In this document: piece by piece, positions 13,141-25,800 of the stretch
Position numbering within the stretch: position 1 is the first letter of the stretch
Layout: each line of letters starts with the position of its first letter
NCBI GenBank assembly: GCA_030770545.1
Contig: CM061090.1
Span: 15,286,501-15,350,500 of the forward strand
Direction: 5' to 3'
Source: Macropodus opercularis
Taxonomy: Eukaryota > Chordata > Actinopteri > Anabantiformes > Osphronemidae
Length of the DNA stretch: 64,000 bases
The notes under the pieces: generated by a model
The model's input: only the letters and a program-made list of their open reading frames with translations
Told to the model about the DNA's origin: nothing
Database searches by the model: none
Made by a program: the position numbers and the translations under genes

Positions 13141-14081
13141 ACAGCGCCAATCGATTGGTGGAGATTTAGTAGCCGCTATGCTCCTGTGCTTGAATCACAA
13201 AATATATGCATGGCGCTGAAGGTTGTTTGGCGCCTTGGCACGTTCATCGGACTCCCACACAAGCGAAGACATAAACAAAAATAAGCTTTGTTTCAAGCAA
13301 TTTACCGAGTGACACAATGTGGTTTGTGTAACGCAATGAGACTAATGCAGGAACTACTGCGTGTACGCTCAAGTGGCGCCTTGGCACCACGGAGCCCACT
13401 GGGATGGGTTGCTTGTCTTCCTTTACGTTTTTACCACGCACGCTTACACAAAGCACGTCATACGAAACAAAGCTGCTTCAATGGCACACTATAGCGTTTT
13501 TATTTATGCTATGCGCCAATGCAGTAACTCCCATAAATATAGGGCAAACACAATCCAAGAATAGATGGCGTTTCATAGCCTAAGCTTATTGCTTTGATTT
13601 TTGCAGTGGCTCACTCGCTACAAAATCTAGTGAAAATGAGATTTATTCTCCCCTTCCCTCTAATTTATTTCACAAGCATCATAGCAGGCGAGTTGTCTCA
13701 GAGCTTGGTCAGCTTTAAGCAAGGCACAGAGGAAAATAAAGTTGCCTGGGATATTTAGCGATGAGGGAATACACACACACGCATCAGTAGCTACACCTCA
13801 GTAGCTCTGAAATGGCCAGACTGACCCGCAGAAACAAACCAAGCAGTGATTATCTCCCGAAACCAGAGTCAGCTCTCTGCCTCCTTCTAGACTGTGTCGG
13901 ACTCACATCAATTCAAAACGCTTCCGCCGGCACTCGCACAGCAACCCTGTTCCTTCTGTCCGGATTCGAAGACTAATCCCATACTATAGGCCTAATACAA
14001 TTAAACGGTATTGAACCGAAGCGTCATTTCATACATCAGTTCCCATCCAACGGGTGATGCAGGCTGTCGTTTGCCTCAGGC

Positions 14082-14103
14082 GAGAGAGAGAGAGAGAGAG
14101 AGA
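14082..14103. repeat. (GA)11 microsatellite
   Basis: Uninterrupted GA dinucleotides starting after GGC. Confidence 0.95.
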
Positions 14104-15089
14104 CACATGACTGAGGGTGAAAAGGTTATGATTGTGGCTTGGGGCAGGGCCAAGAAAGAGATCTCGTGGTCCTCCGAAGTAAAACTCGCATGATAAAGTA
14201 CACATATGATACATTCATTTGGTAACTGTTTTTTGTTTCTCATATGTGCTCTGAAATTTGAAAAGGATGAATGATGTGGTTTTGCAAGAGAGATCTGAAA
14301 GTGCAGCTTGTGTAGCAGGGTTTAAAAGCCAGTATAGATGTGTGGATACACTGTGCAGAGGGTTGAGAGGGATGGGCAGTGCTGCAGAGATGGTTTGATG
14401 GACTGGCTTTTAAAGTTAGGTCCAAAGTTACATTTATAGTGTTGCTTTTAAGTTGCTGTGTGTCGTTCATGTGCTAGGTTTTTACTTGGACTAATGTGCG
14501 GCCTTGTGATCAAACCTCTGTATTCACAGATGAGCATTCTGAGTTTGAAAGATTTAAAATATGACTTCGAGCGCAAAAGTGGTCCAAGTCTGTTTTCAAG
14601 GTCTGCCCACGGGTCCGGCAGGTGATTTTCAGCCGACGGCAATGCCATTCACAGGTCCTCCATCATTCTGTGTCCGCTGTCAGTGAGCGGCTGCACGCTG
14701 TGCCCCGACAAGACAGAGAACATTCATAAAGTTCCTGCAACGTCTCAGCAACCTTGACAGAACGTGGTGTGTGTGTGTGTGTTTTTCTCCCCCCCCCCTC
14801 CGCCAACTTATCTCCAGAGGCAGGAGTTGAGGAGAGCTCCGCCGTTCACAAGTAGCCTAAGAGCACCTGCCACATTCATGGCGCAAAGACGTCAATAAAT
14901 CTGGCCGCTAATGTACCGCAGAATCTTTTTCTCTCACTCCGTCTCTTCCTCTGCCTCTAATATTAATGAACGCCAGCCGAATGCTGCCACGGGCAAAGAT
15001 AGAAACATGTTCCTTCCACTGTGCTAACATGAACAAGGTTATAGCTTCGTCATCCTAAATAGAACTGGGAAGCAGCACACTTGGCAAGC

Positions 15090-15310
15090 AAAGGTTTATT
15101 ATAGAGCCATGGGTAACCATTAGCCAGGTTATAGGCAGGAATAAATGACTCCATCCATTCAGGATGGGTATTATTGAAATCTGAGCCAATGAAATTCCCA
15201 GCACCAGGTAAGTAGTTTTAGGGCTAAATGATTAAAAGCGTAAATGAAGAGAAATGGTCCACATAGTGCTTGAATATTAATGAGGAAAGCCAGTATAAAA
15301 ACGCTCCTTT
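15090..15310. promoter_or_regulatory. Candidate conserved non-coding block
   Basis: An AT-rich complex sequence with GGTTTATTATAGAG, GGGTATTATTGAAATC, GCTAAATGATTAAAAG and GAATATTAATGAGG. Its texture matches teleost conserved enhancers. There is no coding frame. Confidence 0.35.
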
Positions 15311-15846
15311 TCCACTTCTTTGACCCAGTATGAGAGGATAGAAATTGGTTTACGGTGTATAAAACCTTGAGGCTATTTTTAGAGGCCGCCTTTGCCTACA
15401 ACTCAGCAGTTGTAGCAATGAAAGAAAATCTGTATTCTGTATTCTTTCCCCCCCAAAGAAATTGTGATAATGAGGCTTCGGCTGCGACTATGTGCCCATT
15501 AATATTTGAGGCATCCGAACACACACGCTCTCGCATTTTCACCCGCTCTTAAAATACCATCCACGACATATAGATTTGAAGCTAAGCTGCCAAATTGTCC
15601 CATATAAGATGTAGCGTGTGCATGTGTCTGCTAGTTGCCCGTTTGCCACCGCTTCATCTCCCTTAAGAAGGAACGTCAAACCATCGGGGAGCGTGTGCTT
15701 GGCCTATATCCTGTTGCGATGGTCACGTGGTTTCCCCGAGACAGCAGCCATTTGTTACTGTCCTTTTAATCATGCTAATGCAACCTCTCCCTCTCGCACA
15801 GAACCCGACCAGAATCGCTCGCGCACACAAACGTTAAAGATAAAAA

Positions 15847-15866
15847 AGAGAGAGAGAGAGAGAGAG
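15847..15866. repeat. (AG)10 microsatellite
   Basis: An uninterrupted AG run after a short A tract. Confidence 0.95.
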
Positions 15867-17149
15867 GATGGGCTGTAGTCCCCTAAGGCACATGAATATC
15901 TTAAGTGGAGGATTCTATAACTCTGTCTCTGCCTGTGGGGACACTTTACACAGTCATACACATACTCACATAAATGGATGCACACATACGTGCACACAAA
16001 CACAAGTAGATTAGAAACGAGAGATGCTGAAGTATTGAATCAAATTAATCGGTAATTTCGTGATGTCTTCTCCCAACTCCTTTTTTCTTGAGTGCTGCTG
16101 CTTTATTAGTATTCCGCTCAGCCGGTACCACGCTTTCTTCTTCTTCTCTCCCACAGCCCTTCTCTCTCTCCTCTTGGGAGAGCTGAGCCCAGTGCATGTT
16201 AAGTGATAGGGCTTCAGAGTCTTACCGCCAGGGGTGAGGGTGCCACATGCAGCGCGGCGTAGGAGACGATCCGGGGGAAGAACTGGAGCAGGGCCCCTTT
16301 TAGGAAGTCCACCCACCCGTGTAAAAATGATCAATCTCATGAATTTGCCAATAGGGAGTCGTTGGGCGATCAGCAGAGACAGAGGCAGATAATGAGAGAG
16401 ATGGAGGCTGGGGGGGGAGAGATTGAGGGCACAGGGGAGGGGAGCTTAGGTGGAGATGGGAAGGGGAGGCGAAGGAAATATTCACAGGTATCGACGCAAA
16501 AAGGATGAAGATGGAGCGGACACGAGAGAATGGATTAGCAAAAACAAAAGAGCAGGTGAGCCTTGACAGACAGAGTAGCCGTGAAGAGGAGAATGAACAT
16601 CAATGACTGCTCACAGGGGGGGAAGGTGGCTGGGGGAGAGAGAAATGGGACGCGTTTTCTCCCCCTCTCACCATGTCCACGTCTGCAGCCGAGCGAGGGG
16701 CATGTTTGGGGTTCTTCCTTGTCAAGCGTGAGGTAGTGACAAGAGAAGAGATGGCGGCGGTTGGGGTGAGGGGACTCAAAAAGTTTCTGTCCTAAATTGA
16801 AGACCTGGTACAGCCTCAGGGTGATTCCTGCGCTACCAGGCAGGGTGGTATGTAAATGTCACAGGAGTCAACCGAGCGAGAGGCTGTGTCTTTCACCGTT
16901 GGTTTGACAGGACATGACAGGTCGGGGGGAGCATTTCTCGGTTCTGTTGGTGTCAACATGAACACATTGGGTTTGACATAGACGAGTAGGGCTGCCACTA
17001 AAAAGCAAGTCAGAAAAAGAAGGGAATCCAGGAAGACACGTTTAAATGTAACAAATAATAACGTTCATGTTGGAAAGCAATGCCCAGAAGTGCGTGGACC
17101 GATCTGCAGGCGTCTGTTGAGTAAATACGTTCTAAATATGTGCAGGTGT

Positions 17150-17200
17150 CCACGTGACGAACGCGCGTCGCGACGTCCTGCCGGCGGAGCCCGACGTCAT
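17150..17200. promoter_or_regulatory. Short CpG-dense islet
   Basis: About 12 CpGs occur in 50 bp, including overlapping CGCG/TCGCGA words and ACGTCAT (half CRE). It could be an unmethylated regulatory islet. It is too short to call a promoter. Confidence 0.2.
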
Positions 17201-17482
17201 TCAGATGCAGTGTGAAGCAGTGGCGCCGCGTGTGTGACCTTACAGAGGAGAGGTTCAGAGAGTCGCAGCGCAGGGAGAAGAAAGCGAATAAGTCTTTAAA
17301 GTGTAGCCTGGGGCACATTAGCATGTGTGCTAGCTACAGTACGGCGCTTTTAGCACACCCGTTTGTCAGAGGGAGGCATCATCCTTTATCGGCACATTTC
17401 ATGTTTCCCAGAGGACGCTGTGAAGCGGGTGATATTACTGAGGAGCGCTGAGCCTTATTAAATTCCAAAGCATATTACCAGC

Positions 17483-17503
17483 CTCTCTCTCTCTCTCTCT
17501 CTC
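17483..17503. repeat. (CT)10 microsatellite
   Basis: Uninterrupted CT dinucleotides. Confidence 0.95.
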
Positions 17504-18307
17504 CACCGCTCGCTGATTATGTTTCCCTCTCGCTTAATTTGGTTGCACACTCCACTGTAGCTCGACAAGCTCCTCCTACTCCTCTGTCAGGAGGAAGCAA
17601 AGAAAGTAAATACACTCTCCAACGTTTTTTATTTTTTCTTATCAGGAGTCAGGAGTAGAATGAAGCCTGCTTCCGTAGTGACTCATTCGCGGCCTCATCT
17701 GCTCTGTCGTACTGCTGGCGAATTTATTTTCATCAGGAGACAAAGACAATGCTAATTTTTCAACCGGTGAACTGGTTAGAAAGCAAATTCCCTGTCAGCT
17801 CTGCTTAGATTAAGTTTGGCGTCATGAAAAGGAAGTTTTAGCTTTTTTTCCTTTCGGAGCTACTGATAAATCCAGTGGTGTGAGTTTAAAGTCATTTTGC
17901 CACATCTCCTTACTCGAAAGCTTCCTCCGTGATAGAGGCTGTAGTGGGCGTCTGGTGCTGGTAACAAGCCCGTGAAGTGATCATACAGTACGTCCTCACA
18001 TACTGTTTACACAGGTCAAGGAAAGGCATGTGCCTGGGCGCCAGGTGCATTTATCAAACCGGGTTTTTGTCTCCCGCGCTGCAGGGAAAGCCTATTTACA
18101 TATGACCTTGCACGCAGCAATTGGTGGACAGGCATCGGCAGAGTTTTACTTAGCCGGAATGATGTGCTTTTAGCTCGGATGTGACAGCAGAATATGAATA
18201 TGAAAATATGAAAAGAGCAGTTGAGTCAGCGGCGACTGTGATATTCGCGAGGATTAGACATAATGTGTTTACTAGTTTGGCGGCTGACTGTATATTATGT
18301 CAATGGA

Positions 18308-18309
<2 letters not shown>

Positions 18310-18340
<31 letters not shown>
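18310..18340. repeat. (TG)15 microsatellite
   Basis: Uninterrupted TG dinucleotides, likely polymorphic in length. Confidence 0.97.
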
Positions 18341-18342
<2 letters not shown>

Positions 18343-18835
18343 AGGTTTAGATGCACATGGTGTTGCTCTGTTTTACATATAGGATTGTTCTCTGGGCGTA
18401 AATGACAAGCTGCCGCTAGAGACCAGGTTGAGATCTGTGCATGTCAATATTATGAAAATAATAATTCGGCCCCTGCCCGGGGACTATTCACGTTACATGA
18501 ATGCACATAGTGGAGAAATAGTAAACACTGATGTGAGTCAGCACTGAAGGTTTGTGTCTGGGGGATTGCACACAAACAATAACACTGGCCCTTGAGGAAT
18601 AGCACTGGCAGTACCCTGCTGGCATCTCTAATATACTGCAGTGTGCACGCGTGAGCTGTCAGACGTTCATCAGCGTCACGTGTCAGCTCGCGTGCGTGTT
18701 TGTCCTATGGAGCTGTCGAGACGCAATTAAAATTTGATGTAAAAAAAACCCAACATCCTGTTGGCGCTGCATTTTTAATGGGGACCGCAGACAGGCAGGA
18801 GTTATCATCCTCGCGCTTCCTCTAGCCGTGGGCCC

Positions 18836-18940
18836 CGCATCGCGCGCTGCGCCCAAACGACTTTGCACCTCCGGGCTCGACGTGTCTGGGTCCGCGTCGG
18901 GCGTTTCAATCTTTCACGCGACCCGTTCCGTTTGTCTCCT
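18836..18940. promoter_or_regulatory. CpG-dense islet
   Basis: Dense CpGs run through GCATCGCGCGCTGCGCCC, the GGGCTCGACGTG area and GCGTCGGGCG. No coding frame or TATA box is evident. Confidence 0.2.
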
Positions 18941-19497
18941 GGCACACTGACGTAGCCAGACACGTCAGGGACAAACCCATTACAGGCTGTGTGGGATTTA
19001 TTTTTCTCCTGTAGGAAAACTTAAGGGCTTCATTGCCCTAATCTGCAGTCCAGCTCAAACTTCTTCCTCTGGTGATTGATATTTGGAGACGTTGGTGGGA
19101 CAAAAACAGTTTGAGTTCTGACGCTCATGAAAGACCCATCAGGTCCGTCGATCAATGTGAATAAATATTTCCCACAACCCAGAAGCATTAGAATCAAGGA
19201 CGAGGGGGGTAGAAAAAAAGGAGAGAAGAGGAAAAATCAATTGGTCTAGAGCTTTGCTAAAAGGCAGCATGGAGGTGGTGGTGGAGGGGGCACAAGGGGG
19301 GAAATAGGCCTGTCAGGCTGGGATGAATAATGAAGCATGTTGTCTGTGCTTCAAAGGCAAAGGAAGAAAAAAAACGAGACGGGAAGTCATATATTAATAT
19401 GTATATTAATTAGCATCGCGCGAGTCAGAAATAAGGACCAGAATGAACAGGAGGCCTTTGACTCCGTCAGGTTTACTGACTGATGCGCTATCCACGG

Positions 19498-19538
19498 CAG
19501 GTTAGTGCTAACCTGTTAGCGTTAGCGGTTTAACGCTA
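19498..19538. repeat. Two adjacent inverted repeats of GTTAGC type
   Basis: CAGGTTAG-TG-CTAACCTG (19498-19515) is followed at once by TAGCGTTA-GCGGTT-TAACGCTA (19517-19538). Both arm pairs are perfect 8-bp inverted repeats. Similar GCTAAC/GTTAGC words recur near 1075-1090, 19635 and 21905-22000, suggesting a dispersed teleost palindromic repeat family. Confidence 0.5.
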
Positions 19539-22186
19539 GTTTGGGTGCTGTGATGCCGCCTCAGCCCTTTCAGTCTGTGTTTCGTGGAGTCGATGAACTA
19601 AAATGACTCATTACGAATACATAACGTAAAGATAACGCTAGCAAGGGACTTGAAATCGGTCCACTCTGTTGGATCACAATAGGATTCTACGCCACTGAAG
19701 CATTTCCACTGAGAAGAATACTGGTCGCACACTGTCTTCTTGTCCGATTCAATACAGCAACTCTGCCGTTAATTTAGCTTTTACAAGGTTAAGGCATGAG
19801 AGAGGTATTAGACAGAAAGAGGCTCTGTACGGCCCACCTGTCTACATTTCACCAACCCATGACGTGAGTCTCTTTCTCCCCGTCCATCTCGCGCGCTCAC
19901 TCGTTAGCTTGATAGGGGATCCATTTGGATTAAATTGACTCATTTTGTCAGTGGGAATCGGAGCAGGGAAACTGAAGAGGGAGAAATGGGCAAGGCTGCT
20001 GCTGCTTTGATCCCTCCGACAGGCAGCGTGAAAAGTGCATTTCATAAAGGATGTTCGCCTGTGATGAGCCCAACAGAGTGACAAATTGGGCCCCTGGTGC
20101 TTTAAATAATGCACCGTGCATGGCTCCAGCCATGGCGCTGTGGTTCTACGTATATTGCTAAACTGGTCTGTTAAAAAAGGACGTGCTGAAAGAGAGGCAC
20201 GGTTAGTGACTCCAATCCAGAGTTTCACTTCCAATCATCTCCCTTTCTTGTTCATCCGTGTGATACACGCACAAATGTTAATGGAATACTCGCTTTCAAG
20301 TGTCCACTCGCATTCAAATCCAGATTGGGAGCTTCAAGGATGGGAAGCGACTTCTGAGTGATAACTGAAAAGAGCCATGTCTCCCTGTGGCGTTTGTTGC
20401 GGGAGAAAGAATCAGACAATGATGAATGTTTAAGATGTGGTGTGCCACTGTCTCTGACACCCTTTAGCTGGTGAAGCAAGGCAAGAAGGACAACGAAGGC
20501 TTGAAACAGGGCTTTTTTTATAGGCTTCACTTGGTCCAGTCTGAAAATGAAAAAAAAACCAACGCACAGGGATGGAAGAAGATGTATCTGGGGCACATAC
20601 CGTAGTTAAGATGTGGCCCTTTTCCAATTAAAGTATGAGTAAGATTGAGTGACAAAAATAAAAGACAATACAAAGACATCTAGGATGACAGCTGTCACCA
20701 GGTTTCATCGGCAGAGCTGATGTTTTTAAGTACCAACATCAGATCATTTGTGTGTCCTGCAGACCGCCTCCCTTTTCTTCTGCATCCCATAATAGCAGAA
20801 TCATCAGAGAATATCTGGAGATAGTGTGACCCACAATTGAGTCTCAAGTCAAAGATAGACAGTGAAGAAGGAAGGTGACAGCGCTGTGCCTCACTGCAGT
20901 GAAAAATCCAATATGCAGCTACGGGAGGGAACAAACTGTGGCCTATCTGCGAGATAGTCTATAATCCAGGACACCTTGGCTTTATCGGCCTGTATCTCTC
21001 TGAGCTTCTACCTGAGCAAGAGCGGCTGGATAAACTTTAAGTCACTCAACAAATCAAAGCACGCCGAGCTCCAGAGCCCAAAACACGAAGGCACGTTGGC
21101 CACAAGCAGCGTATCCGGACGTTTAGCGTACAGTACATGAACGAGACTCCCTCACCAGAAGTGAAGCCTCCATGCTGTCACCAAAGTCTGTTTCCGTCCT
21201 CCAACGCCGTGGGAGGTTTAACACAGCAGAGGCACCCTGGTCAGACTCAAGGATACATTAAAGAGGTGCTGGAGAACCTATTTGCTGACTGGCACATCCT
21301 TTTAGCACTTTCATCAGAGTGCACTGTGCACAGCCATTTGATGCAGTTTGTTTTTAACCTTCCCAGTAGGCGTTCTGTCTGTCCTGAAGGGAAAAATCTC
21401 TAAAAACCTGTCTGATAGCTGGTTTTGGTTTGGTTTGCGCCTAGAAAACACCGTTAGACCCCGTCCTGTTACATTTGTGAGTGAAAAATCATCCAGCGCA
21501 CCTTTACCTCTAGGTTGTCGTAATGGATGCGAGGCCACTGCGACAGGTGTCAGTGCTTGGATTTTCCCGGGCTCGGTTTTATGCAACGCTTTTTTTTTTT
21601 AATGCTGCATAACACAAATTCAATTTCAATAAAGAAAATAGAACTCAGTTCGCCTCGCAACACCAAGCTCTCTTTCCCTTTTCTGAACCCTCCGAATCAC
21701 AGAAAACAAATCCCTCTGGAAAACACAGGCCCTGGATAATTTGCCTTTTCTCCCCTGGAGTGGAGCTCGCTGTCTGTTTATGAGCCCGAGTGCTGAGAAT
21801 CGGAAAGCCTGTCCCTTGAGGTCGGCATAATTACCCTCGCCGCATTTCCACCACTGGCTTTCCATTAAGGTCGTGACTCACCGTGGCCAGCTCGCTCTGG
21901 CCCAGAATGCGCTAGCAGCTGAGAGCTAATTGCTACACTCAGGATGACAAGCATGGTGGATAGCAGGTGTTATTTGGCTGACTCACGAGCTAACTTGCTA
22001 GCCTGCCACTTTTAACTACTGCTGTGTAGTTGCAAGTGGAAACACTGTTTTAGACATCAGGTGCTGAGAGAGGCCATTATAATTGGAGGACAAGCTGCTG
22101 GATTATTCTCTGTGTGAAAAATGGCGACGGGCTGGTTTCTTCTTTTTTTAAAAACCTATGATACGTAATTCAAATTTATACTCTGA

Positions 22187-22198
22187 TGCAAATTTGCA
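22187..22198. promoter_or_regulatory. Perfect TGCAAATTTGCA palindrome (octamer-like)
   Basis: A 12-bp perfect palindrome is preceded by A, so an exact octamer ATGCAAAT lies at 22186-22193. It would suit POU-factor binding. The element is small, so chance occurrence is possible. Confidence 0.3.
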
Positions 22199-23439
22199 GC
22201 TAATATTCGTCTTGTCAAATGTTCATAGTCCGTGTTCTGTGGAGTCACTCTTCATTTCAACTACATCAGATTTTAAAAATCTACAAGCGGCAACGTTTGC
22301 TGTCGCTCCTGTAACAAAACGGACAGACACACACACACGCAGACCTGCGGACCCACCAAAGCAAACCTATGATTTAGATGTTTCCTCCTATTAGTGCCAT
22401 CAGTAAACCCCACAAATCACACGTTTTCTCTTCAAATTTAGGGAGGATTTAATTGAAATTGTATTTTGACAAATAACCATTTAATGGTGTAAAACAGGCT
22501 ATTGTGTGAGTGCGCCTGCGAGTGTGCGATAAGAGCAACGGTGCTGGAGAAGCAATAACACTTCTTTTTCTAAGGACTGGGAGGAGAAAGATTGTGAGTG
22601 TGTGTGTGTGTGAGCGAGAGAGAAACAGAGGAGAATTTAAAGCAATAATAAAACAGTTTTTTTTTAACCTGATTTAACCAGTTGCTCGTAGACTCACATC
22701 AGCTCAGGGAGCCCTACCATTTTCTACACACAACGCTTTATCCATAATCTGTGTTTGTCTTATCAAATAATACTGTGTGCTTGTCTGTGGCCGGTAAGGC
22801 CGAGCGTCAGCACACACACACGCACCGCTGGCTTAATGTATGCAGCAGTGTGTGTGGTTGTGAAGATCCGCTGACGCTGCCATATTGTTTTATCGGTCGC
22901 TAGCAGCGTTGCATGTGTATGTCTATGGCGGAGCGGCTGAGGCTAATCCTCGCCGGGCTCCCATTGTGTGCTCTGTATAAGCTTGGGTGAAGAAAACATA
23001 TATGGGAAGAGGAGGGTGATGCAGGACCTTCTCCTGTAATCGGGCATTTCCTGAAGCATAACTGCATTACATGTACAAAAATGTCAGTAGCTGGTAAAGT
23101 GAATAGCTCTGAGGGTAAAATGAAAAACCTGATGAGACAAAACTGCTTTGATTAAATGTTCTGTGGGTTTCACAACACGGTTAAGTGCTCTGCAGTTTGG
23201 TGTTGTTGCAGCAGCGTCTTGTGTGTGTGTGGCAGGGAGCCAGCGCCATCCTTCTCATTAGCAGAGTGGATGAGTCACTTCTTCTCTCCTGTCCACATCA
23301 TCCCGCCGTGGTTCAGGGGCCGGAGGCGCTCTCAGGACACAGCGCGTCGCGTCAAGACAGTGCGTGCACGCCGCTGGATTTATTTATGGGGGGGTGCTCT
23401 GCTCTGGCTGCTCAAACGGGCCGAGGGAGGCAGACGTCT

Positions 23440-23460
23440 GGGGAGAGGGGGGGCGGAGGG
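23440..23460 (+). other. G-quadruplex motif
   Basis: GGGG-AGA-GGGGGGG-CGGA-GGG fits the G3+N1-7 rule if the long run supplies two tracts. It lies in a CpG-rich stretch (23320-23460). Formation in vivo is inferred only. Confidence 0.4.
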
Positions 23461-23600
23461 CAATTCACATTTGATAATTGGCTGAGAGATGGCCACCAGA
23501 ATGATGATTGTGCCAGTTAATCTCTCCTCAATTAATGACCTCAGGAGCAGGCTGCACTACATTTATTATTTTAGCGTATTGATTCGTCCACCTGCAGCGC
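23460..23600. promoter_or_regulatory. Candidate conserved non-coding block
   Basis: It contains TTTGATAATTGGC, GTTAATCTCTCC, CTCAATTAATGACC and TTTATTATTTTAGC directly after a GC-rich islet. Homeodomain-type words dominate. Confidence 0.3.
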
Positions 23601-24049
23601 TATTGTAACGCTCGTTGTCATATGAGGAGCAGACACATTACCGTAAAAAGGATGCGGTGTCAGCATCCACCTGTAACCCTGGGATCATTGCTCCACGGAG
23701 ACTCCGGAACCCGATGGCCTTCTCTCTCCCCTCTGGGTTCCACATTATTCCCCTCGCCAAGCAGTAAACACTTCAAGGAGCTGAAAAGACGGAGAACAGA
23801 TCACCTGCTGCCACTTTCAGCAGCATTTCTCCAGTCGGCCCATACGCAGCGGCGCTGAAGCAAAAAGGTTACGGAAAAGATGTGGGTCAGGCAGGATGAG
23901 TTCGTATTAAAGTACCGAGATTTCTTGTCGGCACAGAGAGATTAACTAATGACGGGCCTGTTAAAACGTCGTAACTGGACTGACGGGGGGTGCAGAGCAT
24001 GTCTGAGGGTCCCATCCAACGTCCTCTGCCGCTGAGAACATTCTGCGCT

Positions 24050-24145
24050 GCTGATGTTAATGCCATCAATTAATGCCGTTGCTAGCGGTGCGCGCCATGA
24101 CGTGCATTTCCAAAGGTCATTGCTCCCCAGGACTCCCCCTGTTGT
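24050..24145. promoter_or_regulatory. Candidate conserved non-coding block
   Basis: Contains GATGTTAATGCC, CATCAATTAATGCCG, a CATGACGTGC CRE-like word and AAAGGTCATTGC (a nuclear-receptor half site). Confidence 0.2.
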
Positions 24146-25254
24146 TCTCATTTTCCCCTGCATCGCTGCCTATTTTTCTCTCATCCGTTCCTCCTTAATT
24201 GTCTGGCAAACATCTCAGCGAGAGAAAAGACAAACATGGCTTTTTTTTTTCTTGTCCCGTGGATATCGCTCTGTCTGAACTCGCCGTCACAGCATTAATA
24301 ATGTAGCACCTATTCTTACGCTCTCGCTGCTTCTTCCTCACCTGATTTCTGCTCTTAGGCCATTCTTGGTCTTTTTTGGGCGGTTTATTTTTGTTTCCTT
24401 CCCTTTCGTGAGTCCAAAGCCACCTTCGTTTGTGTTCGGTGCGTTCGTGTGTGTTCAGACGATCTGAGCGTCTCTCTGCCTCTTTGATGCTGAGGACCTC
24501 TGCGCTCCGAGGCGATGCCACGGGGCCAAACACAAGGAGTCGCAATCTCACGCCATAATAAGTTTGAGTTTCACCTAATTAAATGGGAAGCTATTAGAGG
24601 CAAGAAGGAGCAGAAAACACGGTTAGTTTGAGTTTCAGCCTCGTCTCCATCTCGTTTTATTCTCGCATCACTTTCCATTGGGCTGATTTCATTCTCCTGC
24701 TTTCTTTGTTTCTTACGGTATGTTTTTCAAGCCAATATTTGAAAAACAGAGGAATCCATGTGACGCCCAGCGATGTACACCGTCATCTCCACCCTGATTG
24801 CTTCGCCATACAAAATAGATTGTTCTGTACAGGGAGGTCTCTGATGAGGGGTGCGAGGCAATCACAAGCCCATTTCTGAGCTGGACTCACTGTTCCCAAG
24901 TCCCCAAACCTTTTTTTTTTTCTTTTCTCGTCTTGATTGAGAATAAGATGTTCCACTCTGGCTTCAAACTTGAACCATGTGAACGGTTGTAAATGACATT
25001 TGGAGGGTAAAGTGTGTTTTTTTTTAGCTTTGGTAATGTGGAGGAATGTGATAGAAGCAGATTAGACTGAGTTAGTGCAGAGGTGAGCGGCGCCTGGCAT
25101 CTTCCTGGACACAGGACTTCACTGTTAGGGCGACCATTTGAAACCATAATGAGGTTAAACCAAGGTCTTTGGATTGATAAGTCTGTGCGTGTGTCATGTG
25201 CCGCGGGGCTGATCTGTGAGCACGTTACCGGGTTTATTCGGAGCACACTACATC

Positions 25255-25800
25255 TTCTGTTATCAAACTTCCTTCCATCATCACCGTTGCCTCTGCACCC
25301 CTCGCCTGTCCTCTCCTTCCTCGCTTCTCTCCTTCTCCTGTCTTTGTGAATGTCCTCAATTCTTCCTCCTCTCCTCTCCACTGCTCTCTTTGGCAGTGTG
25401 TTTGGCCTGTGACGGCCCAGAGGCAGGCATGCTGTCTTCTCCACTCAATCTGCTGTTTCCCTTCTCCCAGGCCCTGACCCTGCTACGCTCAGCACACCCA
25501 CCCTCTCTCTCTCTCTCTCTCTCAGTCTCCCGCTCTCTCTTATATTTTCTATCCTTCCCTTCCTTTTTGCATCATCGCGTTCTTCATCATCTCCCCCCAT
25601 GCCCCCCCCCCCCTCCTCCCCGCTTTGACTCCTATCTGTTGTCCAGCCAAATGCAATGCCCGTCAAAGTCACATATGCAAAAATGCATGTGGGCAACATC
25701 ACCTCTGTTTTGTTTCCTCTTCTCTCACAGTGCGTCTCTCTCTTTTCCTCTCTCTCTCCTCCGTTCCCTTCGTATTTCGTCCTCCCGGTGCCTCAGCTGT
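25255..25800. repeat. Pyrimidine-rich belt with CT repeat and C12
   Basis: Roughly 550 bp of the + strand is strongly biased to C and T. It includes a (CT)n run near 25503-25523 and C12 at 25602-25613. The scarcity of purines removes stop codons and creates a 197-codon frame, which is low-complexity Ser/Leu/Pro and not a gene. Mirror-symmetric polypurine-polypyrimidine DNA can form triplex structures. Confidence 0.6.

Noticed and set aside
16405..16470. G-run cluster as G-quadruplex
   Set aside because: At least one loop exceeds the usual seven-base limit in every arrangement I tried; weaker than the 23440 motif.
24887..25444. 185-codon minus-strand frame
   Set aside because: Composition is Arg/Lys/Glu-rich from purine-biased DNA opposite the pyrimidine belt. 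No family resemblance or splice context.
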